Part shown: piece after piece, positions 7,810-17,800 of the stretch
Position numbering within the stretch: the stretch's first letter is position 1
Layout of the letters: each line of letters begins with the position of its first letter
Assembly (NCBI GenBank): GCA_903925075.1
Contig: CAIYDQ010000002.1
Span: 1 to 60,305, forward strand
Reading direction: 5' to 3'
DNA: 60,305 nt
Source: an uncultured Geobacter sp.
GTDB lineage: Bacteria > Desulfobacterota > Desulfuromonadia > Geobacterales > Geobacteraceae
Made by a program: the position numbers and the translations under genes
Notes under the pieces: generated by a model
Database searches by the model: none
Told to the model about the DNA's origin: nothing
Seen by the model: the letters and a program-made list of their open reading frames with translations, nothing else

Positions 7810-10197
7810 TTAGTTGCGCAGCGCCTTCCCCTTTTTCAGCATGTGCTGAATCCGCTCCGCCGTCTTCTTCTGTCCGCAAAAGCGCAGGAAGGTCTCGCGC
7901 TCCAGGTCGAGCAGGTGCTCCTCGCTGATCAGCGTTCCCGCCGGCACGTCGCCGCCGGTGATGACGTCGGCGATGCCGGAGGCGAGATACCGGTCGTGGC
8001 TGGAGATGAAGCCCCCTTTTTCCAGGTTCCAGAGCTGCGTTTTGATGCTGGCGGCGACGCCGCGTCCGGGCGCCTTGAGTCCGGTGAGGGGTCGGCCGGG
8101 GCGATAATTGGCGGCCAGCGCTAGGGCCTTAAGTTTCGCGTCGCCGATGCGCCGGTCGAGGTCCATGCTGACCGAGTCGCCCGGCCGCATCAGTCCCAGC
8201 GCCAGCAGTTCGGCCCCGGAGCTGCTCATCTTCGCCATGGCGATATTCTGGTAGTTCCTGACGATAAAGGGGGTCACGTCCGCCCCGTTCTCCTCGGCCA
8301 GTTTGATGGCGCGGATCGCCATCTCCTTGGTGCCGCCGCCGGCCGGCATCAGCCCTACCCCGATCTCGACCAGCCCCATGTAGGTCTCGGCATGGGCGTT
8401 GATGGCGTCGGCGTGCAGGCAAGTCTCGCAACCGCCTCCCATGGCCAGGGAATGGGGAGCGGCCACCACCGGGATCTTGCAGTACTTGATCGCCATCATC
8501 GCCTTCTGGAAGGCCTTGACGGACAGGGAGAGTTCGTCGAAGGCCCCTTCGGCTATGGCCATGGCGATCAGCATCAGGTTGGCGCCCGCGGAGAACATCG
8601 CCCCCTCGTTGGCGATCACCAGGGCGACGCCGTCCTGCTCCGCGCGCCTGATCCCCTTGTGGATCATGGAGAGCGTGTCGGCGCCGATGGTGTTCATCTT
8701 GGAGTGGAACTCCAGGCAGAAGACGCCGTCGCCCAGATCGACGACCGAGGCGGCGGAGTTTTTTTCGGCCAGGGCGCCGCCGTTTTTCAAAAGGGCGAGC
8801 GAGACGCTGCCGGCAGGGCGCGGCACTTCCCGGTATTCCCGCTCCCGGACGCCGTAGTGGAACTGTTTGCCCCCCTCAAGCTTGTAGAAGCTCTCCGCCT
8901 CTTTCAAAAGCGCGGGGACCGTCAGGCCGTCCTTTTCCGCGCGCGCGACGAACGCCGCGACGCCCAGCGCGTCCAGGATCTCGAAGGGACCCAGTTCCCA
9001 GTTGTATCCCCATTTCATGGCGTTATCGACGTTGACCACGTCGTCGGCGATCTCGGGGATCATCTTGGCGGCATAGATCAGCGTGTCGCGAAGCGTGCTC
9101 CAGGCGAAGCGGGCGGCGGCGTCGGAGCCTTCCAGGAGCGTCTTCAGGCGCTGTCCCGGGTCGTCGATCTGCTTGGCGGCGGCGACCGAGGCGAATTTGG
9201 GCGAGACGCAGGGCCGGTAGTCGCCGCTTCGGTGATCGTAGCAGAACTTGACGCTGGCCCCTGCCACCGTTTCGCGCTTGTAAAACCCTTTGCCGGCCTT
9301 CTTGCCGGTGAGACCCGCCGCGACCATCTGCCGCACGCTCTCCGGCACCGCGAACAGTTCCCGTTCTTCGTCGCCGGCCAGCAGTCGGTAGCCGTTCTCC
9401 ATGACCCGGACCACCGTGTCGATGCCGACCAGGTCCCAAAGAGCGAAGGTGCCGGTCTTGGGGCGCGCCATGGCGGCCCCGGTGACGGCGTCCACCTCTT
9501 CGACGCTGAGGCCCGCCTCCATCATGTGCTTGAAGGTCACGGCGCCGGCATAGGTGCCGATCCGGTTGGCGATGAAATTCGGGGTGTCCTTGGCGTAAAC
9601 GATCCCCTTGCCGAGACGGTCGCGCAGGAAGGAGGCCATGAATGCCACCGTGGCGGCGTCGGCCTCGACGCAACCGACGATCTCCATCAGGCGCATGTAG
9701 CGGGGGGGATTGAAGAAATGGGTCACCAGGAAATTGCGCCGCACGGCCGGCGGCAGCGCCTGAGCCAGGTCGTTCACCGACAGGCCGCTGGTGTTGGTGG
9801 AAAGGATCGCGCCCTCCTTCAGGTTGGGCGCCACCTGCTCGCTGAACAGCCGCTTCTTGATCTCCAGGTTCTCGACGACCACCTCGATCACCCAATCGCA
9901 CTCCTTGAGCCTGGCCATGTCGTCTTCGAAGTTGCCCACCTGGATGTACTGCGCGTAGCCCGGCAGGTAGAGCGCGGCCGGTTTCGCCTTGCTAAGCGCC
10001 TCCAGGGCGCGGGCGGCTACCCGGTTGCGGAACTGGCGAGCGGCCGGATCGAGTCCCGCGCTCTTGTCGGCCTCGCTCGGCTCGCTCGGCACCATGTCGA
10101 GCAGCAGCACTTCGATGCCGGCGTTGGCTAAGTGCGCGGCGATGGCCGCTCCCATGACGCCTGCCCCAAGGACCGCTACCTTATTGATCTGTCTCAT
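7810..10197 (-). CDS. fadN: 3-hydroxyacyl-CoA dehydrogenase / enoyl-CoA hydratase fusion (FadN-like)
   Basis: A 795-aa bifunctional beta-oxidation enzyme. The N-terminus has the NAD-binding Rossmann motif VLGAGVMGAAIAAHLANAG at residues 9-27. The middle holds the hydroxyacyl-CoA dehydrogenase catalytic region (VTHFFNPPRYMRLMEIV). The C-terminal third is a crotonase domain (FHSKMNTIGADTL, SAGANLMLIAM and AMGGGCETCLHADAI). This dehydrogenase-first order matches FadN of B. subtilis and not E. coli FadB. It begins the fadN-fadA-fadE unit, with a repeat cassette in the 112-base gap separating it from the upstream acyl-CoA synthetase gene. Confidence 0.93.
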   Translation of the reverse strand: MRQINKVAVLGAGVMGAAIAAHLANAGIEVLLLDMVPSEPSEADKSAGLDPAARQFRNRVAARALEALSKAKPAALYLPGYAQYIQVGNFEDDMARLKECDWVIEVVVENLEIKKRLFSEQVAPNLKEGAILSTNTSGLSVNDLAQALPPAVRRNFLVTHFFNPPRYMRLMEIVGCVEADAATVAFMASFLRDRLGKGIVYAKDTPNFIANRIGTYAGAVTFKHMMEAGLSVEEVDAVTGAAMARPKTGTFALWDLVGIDTVVRVMENGYRLLAGDEERELFAVPESVRQMVAAGLTGKKAGKGFYKRETVAGASVKFCYDHRSGDYRPCVSPKFASVAAAKQIDDPGQRLKTLLEGSDAAARFAWSTLRDTLIYAAKMIPEIADDVVNVDNAMKWGYNWELGPFEILDALGVAAFVARAEKDGLTVPALLKEAESFYKLEGGKQFHYGVREREYREVPRPAGSVSLALLKNGGALAEKNSAASVVDLGDGVFCLEFHSKMNTIGADTLSMIHKGIRRAEQDGVALVIANEGAMFSAGANLMLIAMAIAEGAFDELSLSVKAFQKAMMAIKYCKIPVVAAPHSLAMGGGCETCLHADAINAHAETYMGLVEIGVGLMPAGGGTKEMAIRAIKLAEENGADVTPFIVRNYQNIAMAKMSSSGAELLALGLMRPGDSVSMDLDRRIGDAKLKALALAANYRPGRPLTGLKAPGRGVAASIKTQLWNLEKGGFISSHDRYLASGIADVITGGDVPAGTLISEEHLLDLERETFLRFCGQKKTAERIQHMLKKGKALRN

Positions 10198-10244
10198 CCC
10201 GTCCCCCCGGATTTTCAGGATTTATCGTAAAGCGTCAACTACTC

Positions 10245-10274
10245 ACCGCAAAGACGCGAAGCACGCAAAGAAAA
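10245..10274. repeat. ACCGCAAAGACGCG-type intergenic repeat
   Basis: Three units of about nine bases (CCGCAAAGA, CGCGAAGCA, CGCAAAGAA) lie in the gap between the acyl-CoA synthetase stop and the fadN start. This resembles the short purine-rich repeat remnants seen elsewhere in the window at intergenic positions. I see no hairpin with a T-tract here. Confidence 0.5.
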
Positions 10275-10309
10275 CCAAATAGCCCGCGCCTCCCCCCGCT
10301 CCTTCCGCC

Positions 10310-12121
10310 TCAGCTCTCCGCATCGGCGTACATCCGCTCGATCTCTTCCTTGAAATTCTCGGCGATCCGCTTGCGCTTCAGCTTCAGGGTCGGGGTGAGC
10401 TCGCCCGCCTCGATGCCGAAGTCGCGCGGCAGCAGCACGAACTTCTTGATGGTTTCGTAGGAGGCAAGCCCGGCGTTTATCTCCTCCAGCCGCTGCGCGT
10501 ACAGCTTCATGACCGGCTCGTGCACCACCAGATCATTAAGATCATGGTAGTTGATTTCCTTCTCCCGGGCAAACTCTAAAAGCCGCTCGATGGTCGGCAC
10601 CAGCAACGCGGCCAGGTACGGCCTCCTGTCGCCGTAAACCAAGGCCTGCGAGATGTACTTGTCGCGCTTCAACAGGTTCTCGATCGGCTGGGGCGCGATG
10701 TTCTTGCCGCCGGCGGTGACGATCAGCTCCTTCTTCCTGTCGGTGATGTACAGGAAGCGCCCCTCCAGCCGGCCGATGTCGCCGGTCTTGAACCAGCCGT
10801 CGCTGATCGCCTCCGCGGTGGCCGCCGCATCCTTGTAATAACCGAGCATCACCTGCGGCCCCCTGACCAGCACCTCGCCGTCGTCGGCGATGGCTATCTC
10901 GGTGGATTCCAAAGCGGTGCCGACCGAGCCGAAACGGATCTCCTGGAAGTTGTTGTTGCAGATCACCGGGCTGGTCTCGGTGAGGCCGTATCCCTCCAGT
11001 ATCGGCACGCCGATGATCCAGAAGAACTCGTTGATGTGCTGGTCCAACGGGGCGCCGCCGCAGCAGCAAAACTTGATGTTCCCCCCGAAGCGCCGACGCA
11101 GTTTGCCAAAGACCAGGCGGTCGGCGACGGCGTATTGAAACTTCAGCCAAAACGGCAGCTTCCGGTCTATGTACTTGGCGTAGATGTAGCGCCGCCCGAC
11201 GGAGAGGGCGTTCCTGAACAGTTTTCTCTTGTAGAGAGCGAGCTGATGCACGTTCTCGTAGATGCGCGAGTAGATCTTCTCGAAGAGCCGGGGGACGCAG
11301 ACGATGGCGGTGGGCTCCACCTCCACCATGTTTTCCGCTATCTTCTCGATGCTGTCCGCGAAGGCGATCAACCCGCCCAGCATCAGGGGGAGGTAGTAGC
11401 CGACCGAGCGCTCGAACACGTGGCTTAGCGGCAAAAAGCTCAGGAACACCTCGTCGCGGTCCAGGATGCGGGTCTTCTTGATGGTGTTCCAGACGTCGAA
11501 GAGGATGTTCCCCTGCGAAAGCATCACCCCCTTGGGCACCCCGGTGGTTCCGGAGGTGTAGATCAGGGTCATCAGCGCTTGCGGTTCGATGCCGTCGATC
11601 ACCGCTTCCAGCTCGGCCCTCTCCTGGTCCATGATCGGATCGTCGATCTCCGAGAGTTGATAGAAGGTGGTCAGCGGGAGCGAAGGCTCGCCCAGAAAGC
11701 GCTCGAAGGAGACCACCAACTGCACGGCGGGGATGGCGTCCCTGATCTTCAAAAGTTTCCGGTACTGAGCCTTGCCGGAGACGAAGACCAGCTTGGCCTC
11801 GGAATGGTTCAGCATGTATTCGATCTGCTCGGGGGTGTTGGTCGGATAGATCGGAACGGTGACGGCCGCGGCGCACTGGATGCCCATGTCGGCGATGATC
11901 CAGCCGGAGCGGTTCTCGGAGAGGATGGCGACCTTGTCGCCCGGCTGAATCAGCGATTTGCGCAGGCCGCGCGCCACCATCAGGGCGCGCTCGTAGAATT
12001 GCAGGTAGCTCAGGGTGACCCACTCCCCCTGTTTCCTGAATTTGACGGCGGGCTCCGCCTGGTAGCGGGTGGCGTGCTTCCTGAGCATGTCGGGAATCGA
12101 CCGGTAGGGGATCTTATCCAT
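10310..12121 (-). CDS. Long-chain acyl-CoA synthetase (AMP-forming)
   Basis: A 603-aa adenylate-forming ligase that activates fatty acids to acyl-CoA with ATP. It carries the P-loop-like TLIYTSGTTGVPKGVML (about residue 190), the GYGLTETSPVI adenylation motif and TGDIGRLEGRFLYITDRKKE with KNIAPQPIEN further on. This is the large FadD/FAA class (AMP-binding plus long-chain signature). The frame runs further upstream, but the ATG at 12121 gives the normal N-terminus (MDKIPYRSIPDML); its ribosome site is weak (GGGTG). A promoter with TTGACA and TATCTT lies 50-80 bases upstream. It probably leads the leftward fad transcript. Confidence 0.92.
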   Translation of the reverse strand: MDKIPYRSIPDMLRKHATRYQAEPAVKFRKQGEWVTLSYLQFYERALMVARGLRKSLIQPGDKVAILSENRSGWIIADMGIQCAAAVTVPIYPTNTPEQIEYMLNHSEAKLVFVSGKAQYRKLLKIRDAIPAVQLVVSFERFLGEPSLPLTTFYQLSEIDDPIMDQERAELEAVIDGIEPQALMTLIYTSGTTGVPKGVMLSQGNILFDVWNTIKKTRILDRDEVFLSFLPLSHVFERSVGYYLPLMLGGLIAFADSIEKIAENMVEVEPTAIVCVPRLFEKIYSRIYENVHQLALYKRKLFRNALSVGRRYIYAKYIDRKLPFWLKFQYAVADRLVFGKLRRRFGGNIKFCCCGGAPLDQHINEFFWIIGVPILEGYGLTETSPVICNNNFQEIRFGSVGTALESTEIAIADDGEVLVRGPQVMLGYYKDAAATAEAISDGWFKTGDIGRLEGRFLYITDRKKELIVTAGGKNIAPQPIENLLKRDKYISQALVYGDRRPYLAALLVPTIERLLEFAREKEINYHDLNDLVVHEPVMKLYAQRLEEINAGLASYETIKKFVLLPRDFGIEAGELTPTLKLKRKRIAENFKEEIERMYADAES

Positions 12122-12149
12122 GTTCGCACCCGTGGCGTTGCGTCGGCAG

Positions 12150-12162
12150 ACAGTAGGACTGT
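12150..12162. promoter_or_regulatory. Short palindrome near the acyl-CoA synthetase transcription start
   Basis: ACAGT-AGG-ACTGT is a perfect 5-3-5 inverted repeat a few bases downstream of the predicted transcription start of the acyl-CoA synthetase gene and about 30 bases before its ATG. Its position suits a repressor operator, with the nearby FadR-like protein the obvious candidate, but I see no second copy in front of fadN and the site does not match the E. coli FadR consensus. Confidence 0.3.
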
Positions 12163-12172
12163 ATCTGGAAGC

Positions 12173-12201
12173 AAGATATATATCCGCAACTTGCCTGTCA
12201 A
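12173..12201 (-). promoter_or_regulatory. Sigma-70-like promoter of the acyl-CoA synthetase gene
   Basis: Read on the minus strand, TTGACA (12201-12196) is followed after 17 bases by TATCTT (12178-12173). The -35 is a perfect match and the -10 keeps the TAT...T pattern. The start would fall near 12165, giving a leader of about 45 bases. The rest of the 280-base gap (12122-12401) shows no further gene and no clear terminator for the upstream signalling operon. Confidence 0.6.
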
Positions 12202-12401
12202 GTTCAATGTAAATAACGTCAGGATCAAGGCTCGGCGTATTAGCTTTGAAGCCGCCGGGCACGACTGTGCTTTCTATATTTTATACGTACTTGGCCCGAC
12301 GATAACAGTCATGGCGAATGCATAAGCATGCAAACAGTGGAGGGATCTACTGCAGGAAAAGCAGGTTAAGCGGCAATACCAGTGCAGAGCGTGGATGGAT
12401 T

Positions 12402-14873
12402 TCATGCCATCAATCGCTCGAATTGCGGGGGCGTCAGCGGTCTGCCGATCAGATCGCCCTGCACCTCGTCGCAGCCGAAGTCGCGCATCAGCGCCAACTG
12501 CGCTTCGGATTCCACCCCGACCGCGTTCGCCGTCATATTCAGGTTGTGGGACATGCAGATGACGGCGCTCACCACCGCGCGGTCGTCGGGGCTGGTCACG
12601 ATGTGCCGTATGAAGCTGCGGTCGATCTTCAGCCTGCCGATCGGCAGTTGCCTGATCGACTGCAAGGAGGACGCGCCGACGCCGAAATCGTCCACGCAAA
12701 ACTGCACGCCGAGTTCCCGCAGCCGGTGCATGTTGCCGATGGAGAAGTCGACGTTGTCCATGATCGCCTTCTCGGTGATGTCCAGCTCCAGCGCGCGCGG
12801 CGGCAAGCCGGTCAGCTCCAGGGCCCGGCAGGTGGTCTCGTAGAGGCTGGGCTGCTGAAATTGACGGTTGGAGAGGTTGACGGTGACGGAGAAGTCGTAG
12901 CCTTTTTCCTGCCACTTTTTCATCTGCTTGCAGGCGCTGTCCAGCACCCACTCACCGATCTGCACGATGACGCCGCTCTCCTCGGCGACGTTGAGAAACT
13001 GCGCCGGCAAGAGCAGGCCGTCCTTGGGATGGCGCCAGCGAAGCAGCGCCTCGGCGCCCGCGATCCGGCCGGTATCGAGGCGCAGGCGCGGCTGGAAGAG
13101 CAGTTCCAGCTCCTCTTTTTGCACCGCCTCGCGCAGCAGGCGCTCCATCTCCTGGCGCTGTATGGTGCGGCTGTTGATCTCGCCGTTGTGGAACTGGTAG
13201 CTGTTGCCGTTCGACTGTTTGGCGACGTACATGGCGCTGTCCGCCTTGTTCACCAGCTCCTCGCAGCTGTCGCCGTCGGCCGGAAACATGCTGATGCCGA
13301 CGCTGGTGGTGGCGTTGATCTCGACGTTGTCCAAAAGAAACGGCGATTGGAACACCCCCATGATCTTGCGCACCACCGTGCCCACGTCGTCGCTTTGGGT
13401 CAGGTCCGGCATCAGCACGTTGAATTCGTCGCCGCCGATGCGCGCCACCGTGTCCGACTCGCGCACGCAGCGCTTGAGACGCTGCGCCACCGCCTGCAGC
13501 AGCAGATCTCCCGCCGCGTGCCCCAGCGTGTCGTTGATCTGCTTGAAATGGTCCAGATCCAGGAACAACACCGCCAGATGGCGCCGGTTGCGGCGCGCCT
13601 GGGCGAGTTCCAGCGCCAGAAAATCCATGAACAGCTTGCGGTTGGGGAGATCGGTCAGGGTGTCGTGCTGCGCCTGGTGCCTGATGGTCTCCTCCATCCG
13701 CTTGCGCTCGGTTATGTCCTTGAACAAGACGAGGATGCACGGCTTGCCGTTCATTTCCATGGATTCCGCCGACACCAGCCCCAACAATTTCCGGCCGTTT
13801 TTCGCCCTGAAGGGGACCTCGAAGTCCCGCACCTCGGAGCGCTCCTCCAGTGCCCGAACCAGCTCCTGGCGCTGCCGCTCGTCGACCCAGACGCCAAGCT
13901 CCAGGAAGCTGCGCCCGATCACCTCGGCGCGCCGGTACCCCAGCGCCCGCAGGAAGGCATCGTTCACCTCCAGGAGGCTGCCGTCCTTGAGGGCGGTGAT
14001 GCTCAAAAGGTCGGGGGTCGCCTGGAAGATCTTGGCGAACCTCTGCTCCGAGGCGCGCAGCGCCGCTTCCGCCCACTTCAGTTCGGTCACGTCGTGACAG
14101 GTGCCGATCAGCGACGTCTGCTTGCCGACCTCGTCGAACAACAGCTCAAGCTGCCCGCGCACGATGCGGATCGCGCCCTCCGGACGCCTGATGCGGAAGT
14201 AATGGGAGGCCGCCGCCTGGCGCTCGTCCAAAGCCTGATGCACGGTCTGCCGAAAGGCCTTGCGGTCCTCGGGATGGACCCTTTGCAGAAAGGCCCGGTA
14301 GCCGGCGGGCGAGCTGTCGGGATCCAGACCCAGGATGCGGTACATCTCGTCCGACCAGATCGCCCGCCCGCTGGCCACCTCCCACTCCCAGCTTCCCAGG
14401 TGGGTGAGTCTTTGCGCCTCGGAGAGTTGCTGCTCGCGCCTGCGGATCCTCTCCAGTTGCTCCCCCACCAGACGCTTCAAGGAGATCCTTTCCACGATGC
14501 GGTCGATCACGCCGAAAAGATCGGCGTAATTCACCGGCTTCAGCACGTAATGGTCGATGCCGATCTCGATGGCGCTCAGCAGATAGTTGGTGTCGCTATG
14601 CGCGGTGACGGCGACGATCACCGTCTCCGGCTCGATGAGCTTGATCTCGCGCGCCATGGCGATGCCGTTCATGACCGGCATGTTGATGTCGGTCATGACC
14701 ACGTCCGGCTGGAGTTCGCGAAAGAGTTGCAGTCCGGCGGCGCCGTTCTCCGCGACCTGAAGCTGCAGGCCCGGGTAATGGAGGGCCAGCATTCGGCTCA
14801 GCATCTGCCGCGACTCGGCCTCGTCCTCCACGAAGAGCAGCGATATGTGGGAAGCGTCGCGGGAGCTGTCCAT
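12402..14873 (-). CDS. Receiver-PAS-PAS-GGDEF-EAL cyclic-di-GMP signalling protein
   Basis: An 823-aa response regulator. A receiver domain fills residues 10-130 (VEDE, DVVMTDINMPVMNG with the phospho-acceptor Asp, VTAHS, VLKPVN). Two PAS domains follow (about 170-280 and 290-395). The GGDEF domain (about 400-560) has an intact RIGGDEFNVL active site. The EAL domain (about 570-820) keeps AEALLRW, VNLSN, ELDITE, DDFGVGASS and LKIDRSF. However, the normally invariant Glu of the AEGVE loop is Val (ANAVGVES), so phosphodiesterase activity is doubtful. Its ATG abuts the stop of the upstream 7-PAS kinase (TGAATG), which indicates translational coupling and a shared phosphorelay. Confidence 0.92.
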   Translation of the reverse strand: MDSSRDASHISLLFVEDEAESRQMLSRMLALHYPGLQLQVAENGAAGLQLFRELQPDVVMTDINMPVMNGIAMAREIKLIEPETVIVAVTAHSDTNYLLSAIEIGIDHYVLKPVNYADLFGVIDRIVERISLKRLVGEQLERIRRREQQLSEAQRLTHLGSWEWEVASGRAIWSDEMYRILGLDPDSSPAGYRAFLQRVHPEDRKAFRQTVHQALDERQAAASHYFRIRRPEGAIRIVRGQLELLFDEVGKQTSLIGTCHDVTELKWAEAALRASEQRFAKIFQATPDLLSITALKDGSLLEVNDAFLRALGYRRAEVIGRSFLELGVWVDERQRQELVRALEERSEVRDFEVPFRAKNGRKLLGLVSAESMEMNGKPCILVLFKDITERKRMEETIRHQAQHDTLTDLPNRKLFMDFLALELAQARRNRRHLAVLFLDLDHFKQINDTLGHAAGDLLLQAVAQRLKRCVRESDTVARIGGDEFNVLMPDLTQSDDVGTVVRKIMGVFQSPFLLDNVEINATTSVGISMFPADGDSCEELVNKADSAMYVAKQSNGNSYQFHNGEINSRTIQRQEMERLLREAVQKEELELLFQPRLRLDTGRIAGAEALLRWRHPKDGLLLPAQFLNVAEESGVIVQIGEWVLDSACKQMKKWQEKGYDFSVTVNLSNRQFQQPSLYETTCRALELTGLPPRALELDITEKAIMDNVDFSIGNMHRLRELGVQFCVDDFGVGASSLQSIRQLPIGRLKIDRSFIRHIVTSPDDRAVVSAVICMSHNLNMTANAVGVESEAQLALMRDFGCDEVQGDLIGRPLTPPQFERLMA

Positions 14874-17800
14874 TCAGACCTCGATGCGGAATTCTGCGCC
14901 TTCCGCGGTGTTGTGCACGGAGAGCGTGCCGTTCAGGTTCTTCTCGATGATGGTCTTGGACATGAAGAGCCCGATGCCGGTTCCCTTGTCGGGCTCCTTG
15001 GTGGTGAAATAGGGATCGAAGATCTTCTCGATGATCTCCGGGGAGATCCCCCCCGCGTTGTCGGCGATGGTCAGCACCGACTTCTCCTGTTCCCTGAAAA
15101 GCCTCACGGCGACTTTGGGGTTGAGGATCTTGCGCTCCAAAATGGCGTCCTTGGCGTTCATCAGGATGTTGAGGATCACCTGCGAGAATTCGTTGGGACT
15201 GCCGACGATGACGATTTCCGGGTCCGCGCTCACCTCGATCTTCAGGTTGAGTTCGTTGAAGGCCGCCTCCACGATGGCAATCGTTCTGCTCAGCACCTCG
15301 CTCGCCCGGAAGGGCTCCTTTTCCTTGTCGGGGCCGAAGAAGTTGCGGAAACCGTCGATGGTCTTCGACATGTAGTTGATAACCTGCATGGCACGGGTCA
15401 CGCTGGCGTCGAGATACCCCTTGTCCAGCAGGTTTCTTTCGTAGTAGCGGGGAAGTTCCTGAACGATCAGCGCCAGGGTGTTCAGAGGCTGGCGCCACTG
15501 ATGGGCGATGTTGCCGATCATCTCCCCCATGGCGGCCAAGCGCCCCTGCCTGATCAGCAGTTGCTCCTGCCGCGCCAACTCTTCCACTGCCCGCAGCCGC
15601 TCGCTGACCTCCTCCTTGAGGGCGTTTTGGGCCTCGACTATCTCCGAGATGTCGAGGCAGGCACCAAAAAAGGCGCGCGGGTTCCCCCTTTTCGTCGTAG
15701 GAGACGCGGCTGCGCATGGTGAGCCAGCGCAACCTGCCGTCCGCGATGCCGACGGTGCGGTATTGCGCGCTGTAGACCCCCGTGCCTCCGGGTCTGGCGG
15801 CATCCTTGGCGATCTCGTCCAGACGCCGCCGGTCCTCCGGGTGCACCCCGGCAAGCAGGCTCTCCAGGTCCGGTTCGGCGTCGGGCGGCAGGCCGTAATG
15901 ACTTTTGGCGATCTCCGACCAGATCCCTTTACCGGTGCGCAGGTCCAGATCGAATATCCCCAGGCCGGTGGTCTCGATGGCGAGCTTCAGGGTCGATTCG
16001 CTCTTTTTCAGCGTCTCCTCCGCCTTTTTCAATTCCGTCAGGTCGACGGCGAAGCCGATCCCCTCGGACTCGGAACCGGCCATCCTGGCGGCCACGATCA
16101 GCACGAAAACCCTTTCCCCGCGACGGTTTACGAACACCTTTTCGTACGGTTTGCAGATCCCCTTTTTCATGATTTCCCGGACGGCGGCCTGATCCCTGGC
16201 GCGAAACTCAGGCGGCGTGACCTCAAGCCAGTTGAGGTTGCCGGCGCTGCACTCGGCGGCTGAATAGCCAAGCAATGCGCAATAGGCCTCGTTAGCCTCC
16301 TGGATATTGCCGTCCTTATTCCAGAAGAAAACGGCGACCAGGTTGGATTCGTACAGCCAGCGAAATTTCGCCTCGCTGGCGAGCAACTTATCCTGCGCCT
16401 CCCGCAGATCGTTGATGTCGGTCGCCGTGCCGTACCACTTGACCACGGCTCCGCGTTCGTCGCGCTCAGGGATGGCGCGCGCCAGATGCCAGTGATAGGC
16501 GCCGTCGAAACGGCGGATGCGGTATTCGGATTGAAAGATCTCGCCCCTGTCGACGGCATGTCGCCAGGCCATCGCAGCCTGCCCGGCGTCATCCGGATGC
16601 ACAATCTGCGAGATCACCTGTTCAGGTTCGTGCAGATGCTCCCGGATCGGCGCGGAGTTCCTCTCGATGCCGGTGTAGATCTCGAAATGCATGTTGATGT
16701 AGTCCACGGTGCCGTCCGCCTCCGCGGTCCAGGCGATCTGCGGCATGGAATCCGCCATCATGCGAAAGCGCTGCTCGCTGCGGCGCAGCGCCCCTTCGGA
16801 AGCCTTGCGCTCGCTGACGTCGTAGATGACGCCGATGAAGCGGCAGTCGTTCCCGAAAGCGTCGCAGACGAACCTCCCCTGCACGTTGACCCATACCGGC
16901 TGCCGGTTGTCCGCCCTGAGGATGCGATGCTCGGAGCGAAAGAAAGAGGCTTCCTTTTGGGCCCGGGCGAATGCCGCCAACACCTGCGGCCGGTCCTCGG
17001 CGTGGATGCGGCTTTGCCACATGTCGGCGTTGGCCGCCCCCGTATCCCCGACCGGCGCGGGGTAGCCCATGATCAGGTAATGCCGCCGCGACCATACCCC
17101 GCTGCCGGTGGACATGTCGATGTCGCAGGAACCCATCTCGGCCGCGTCCAGCGCCAGTTTCAGGCGCTGCTCGCTTTCCGAGAGCGCCTTGGCCGCGGCC
17201 TTGCTCTGGGTAACGTCGTTGAAGGAGACCAGACCCGAGACGATTTTTCCAAAGGGGTCGCGTATCGGGGTGGCGTTGACGCAGACGAAGCCGCGCGTGC
17301 CGTCGCCTCGGCCGATCTGCAGTTCCAGGTCGGCGATCGTCTCACCCCTGAGGGCGCGCGCCAGCGGGTATTGCTCGGCGGGGAGCGGCGAGCCTTCCAG
17401 GTCGTAAATCTCCCACTGCCGGTCATCGGCGGGGCTTGCCGCCTTTTTCGCGCCGCTGCGGAAAATCAGCCGCGACTGCACGTTGTCGTAGATCAGCTTC
17501 CCCGTGCCGGCCTCGGCGATCATCACCCCGACCGGCATCTGCCTGACCACCGCCTCGAAGCGCGCCCGCTCCAAGGCGAGCGCCTTGATCACCTCTTCGC
17601 GCTCCTGCTCGACCCGTTTGCGTCGGCCGATGTCGCGGGCGATGGTCTGGATGGAGGGTTCGCCGTGGTAATCGATCAGCACGGAGGAGGCCTCCACGTC
17701 GACCTTGCCGCCGTCGATGCGCAAAAGTCGGTACTCGCGCAGCGGAATCTCCTCGCCTTCCAGCAACTGCCGGATGCGCTCCGACGCCGTTGCGCGCTCG

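Noticed and set aside
5366..10131. Long + strand frames opposite the fad genes (5366-6691, 6450-7781, 8392-10131)
   Set aside because: All are antisense to well-supported fadE, fadA and fadN; no motifs and shadow-type composition.
12318..15722. Open frame of 1134 codons on the + strand
   Set aside because: Antisense to the GGDEF-EAL gene and the kinase core, whose motifs are clear. The peptide is rich in His, Leu, Arg and Gly without any domain, as expected of a high-GC shadow frame.
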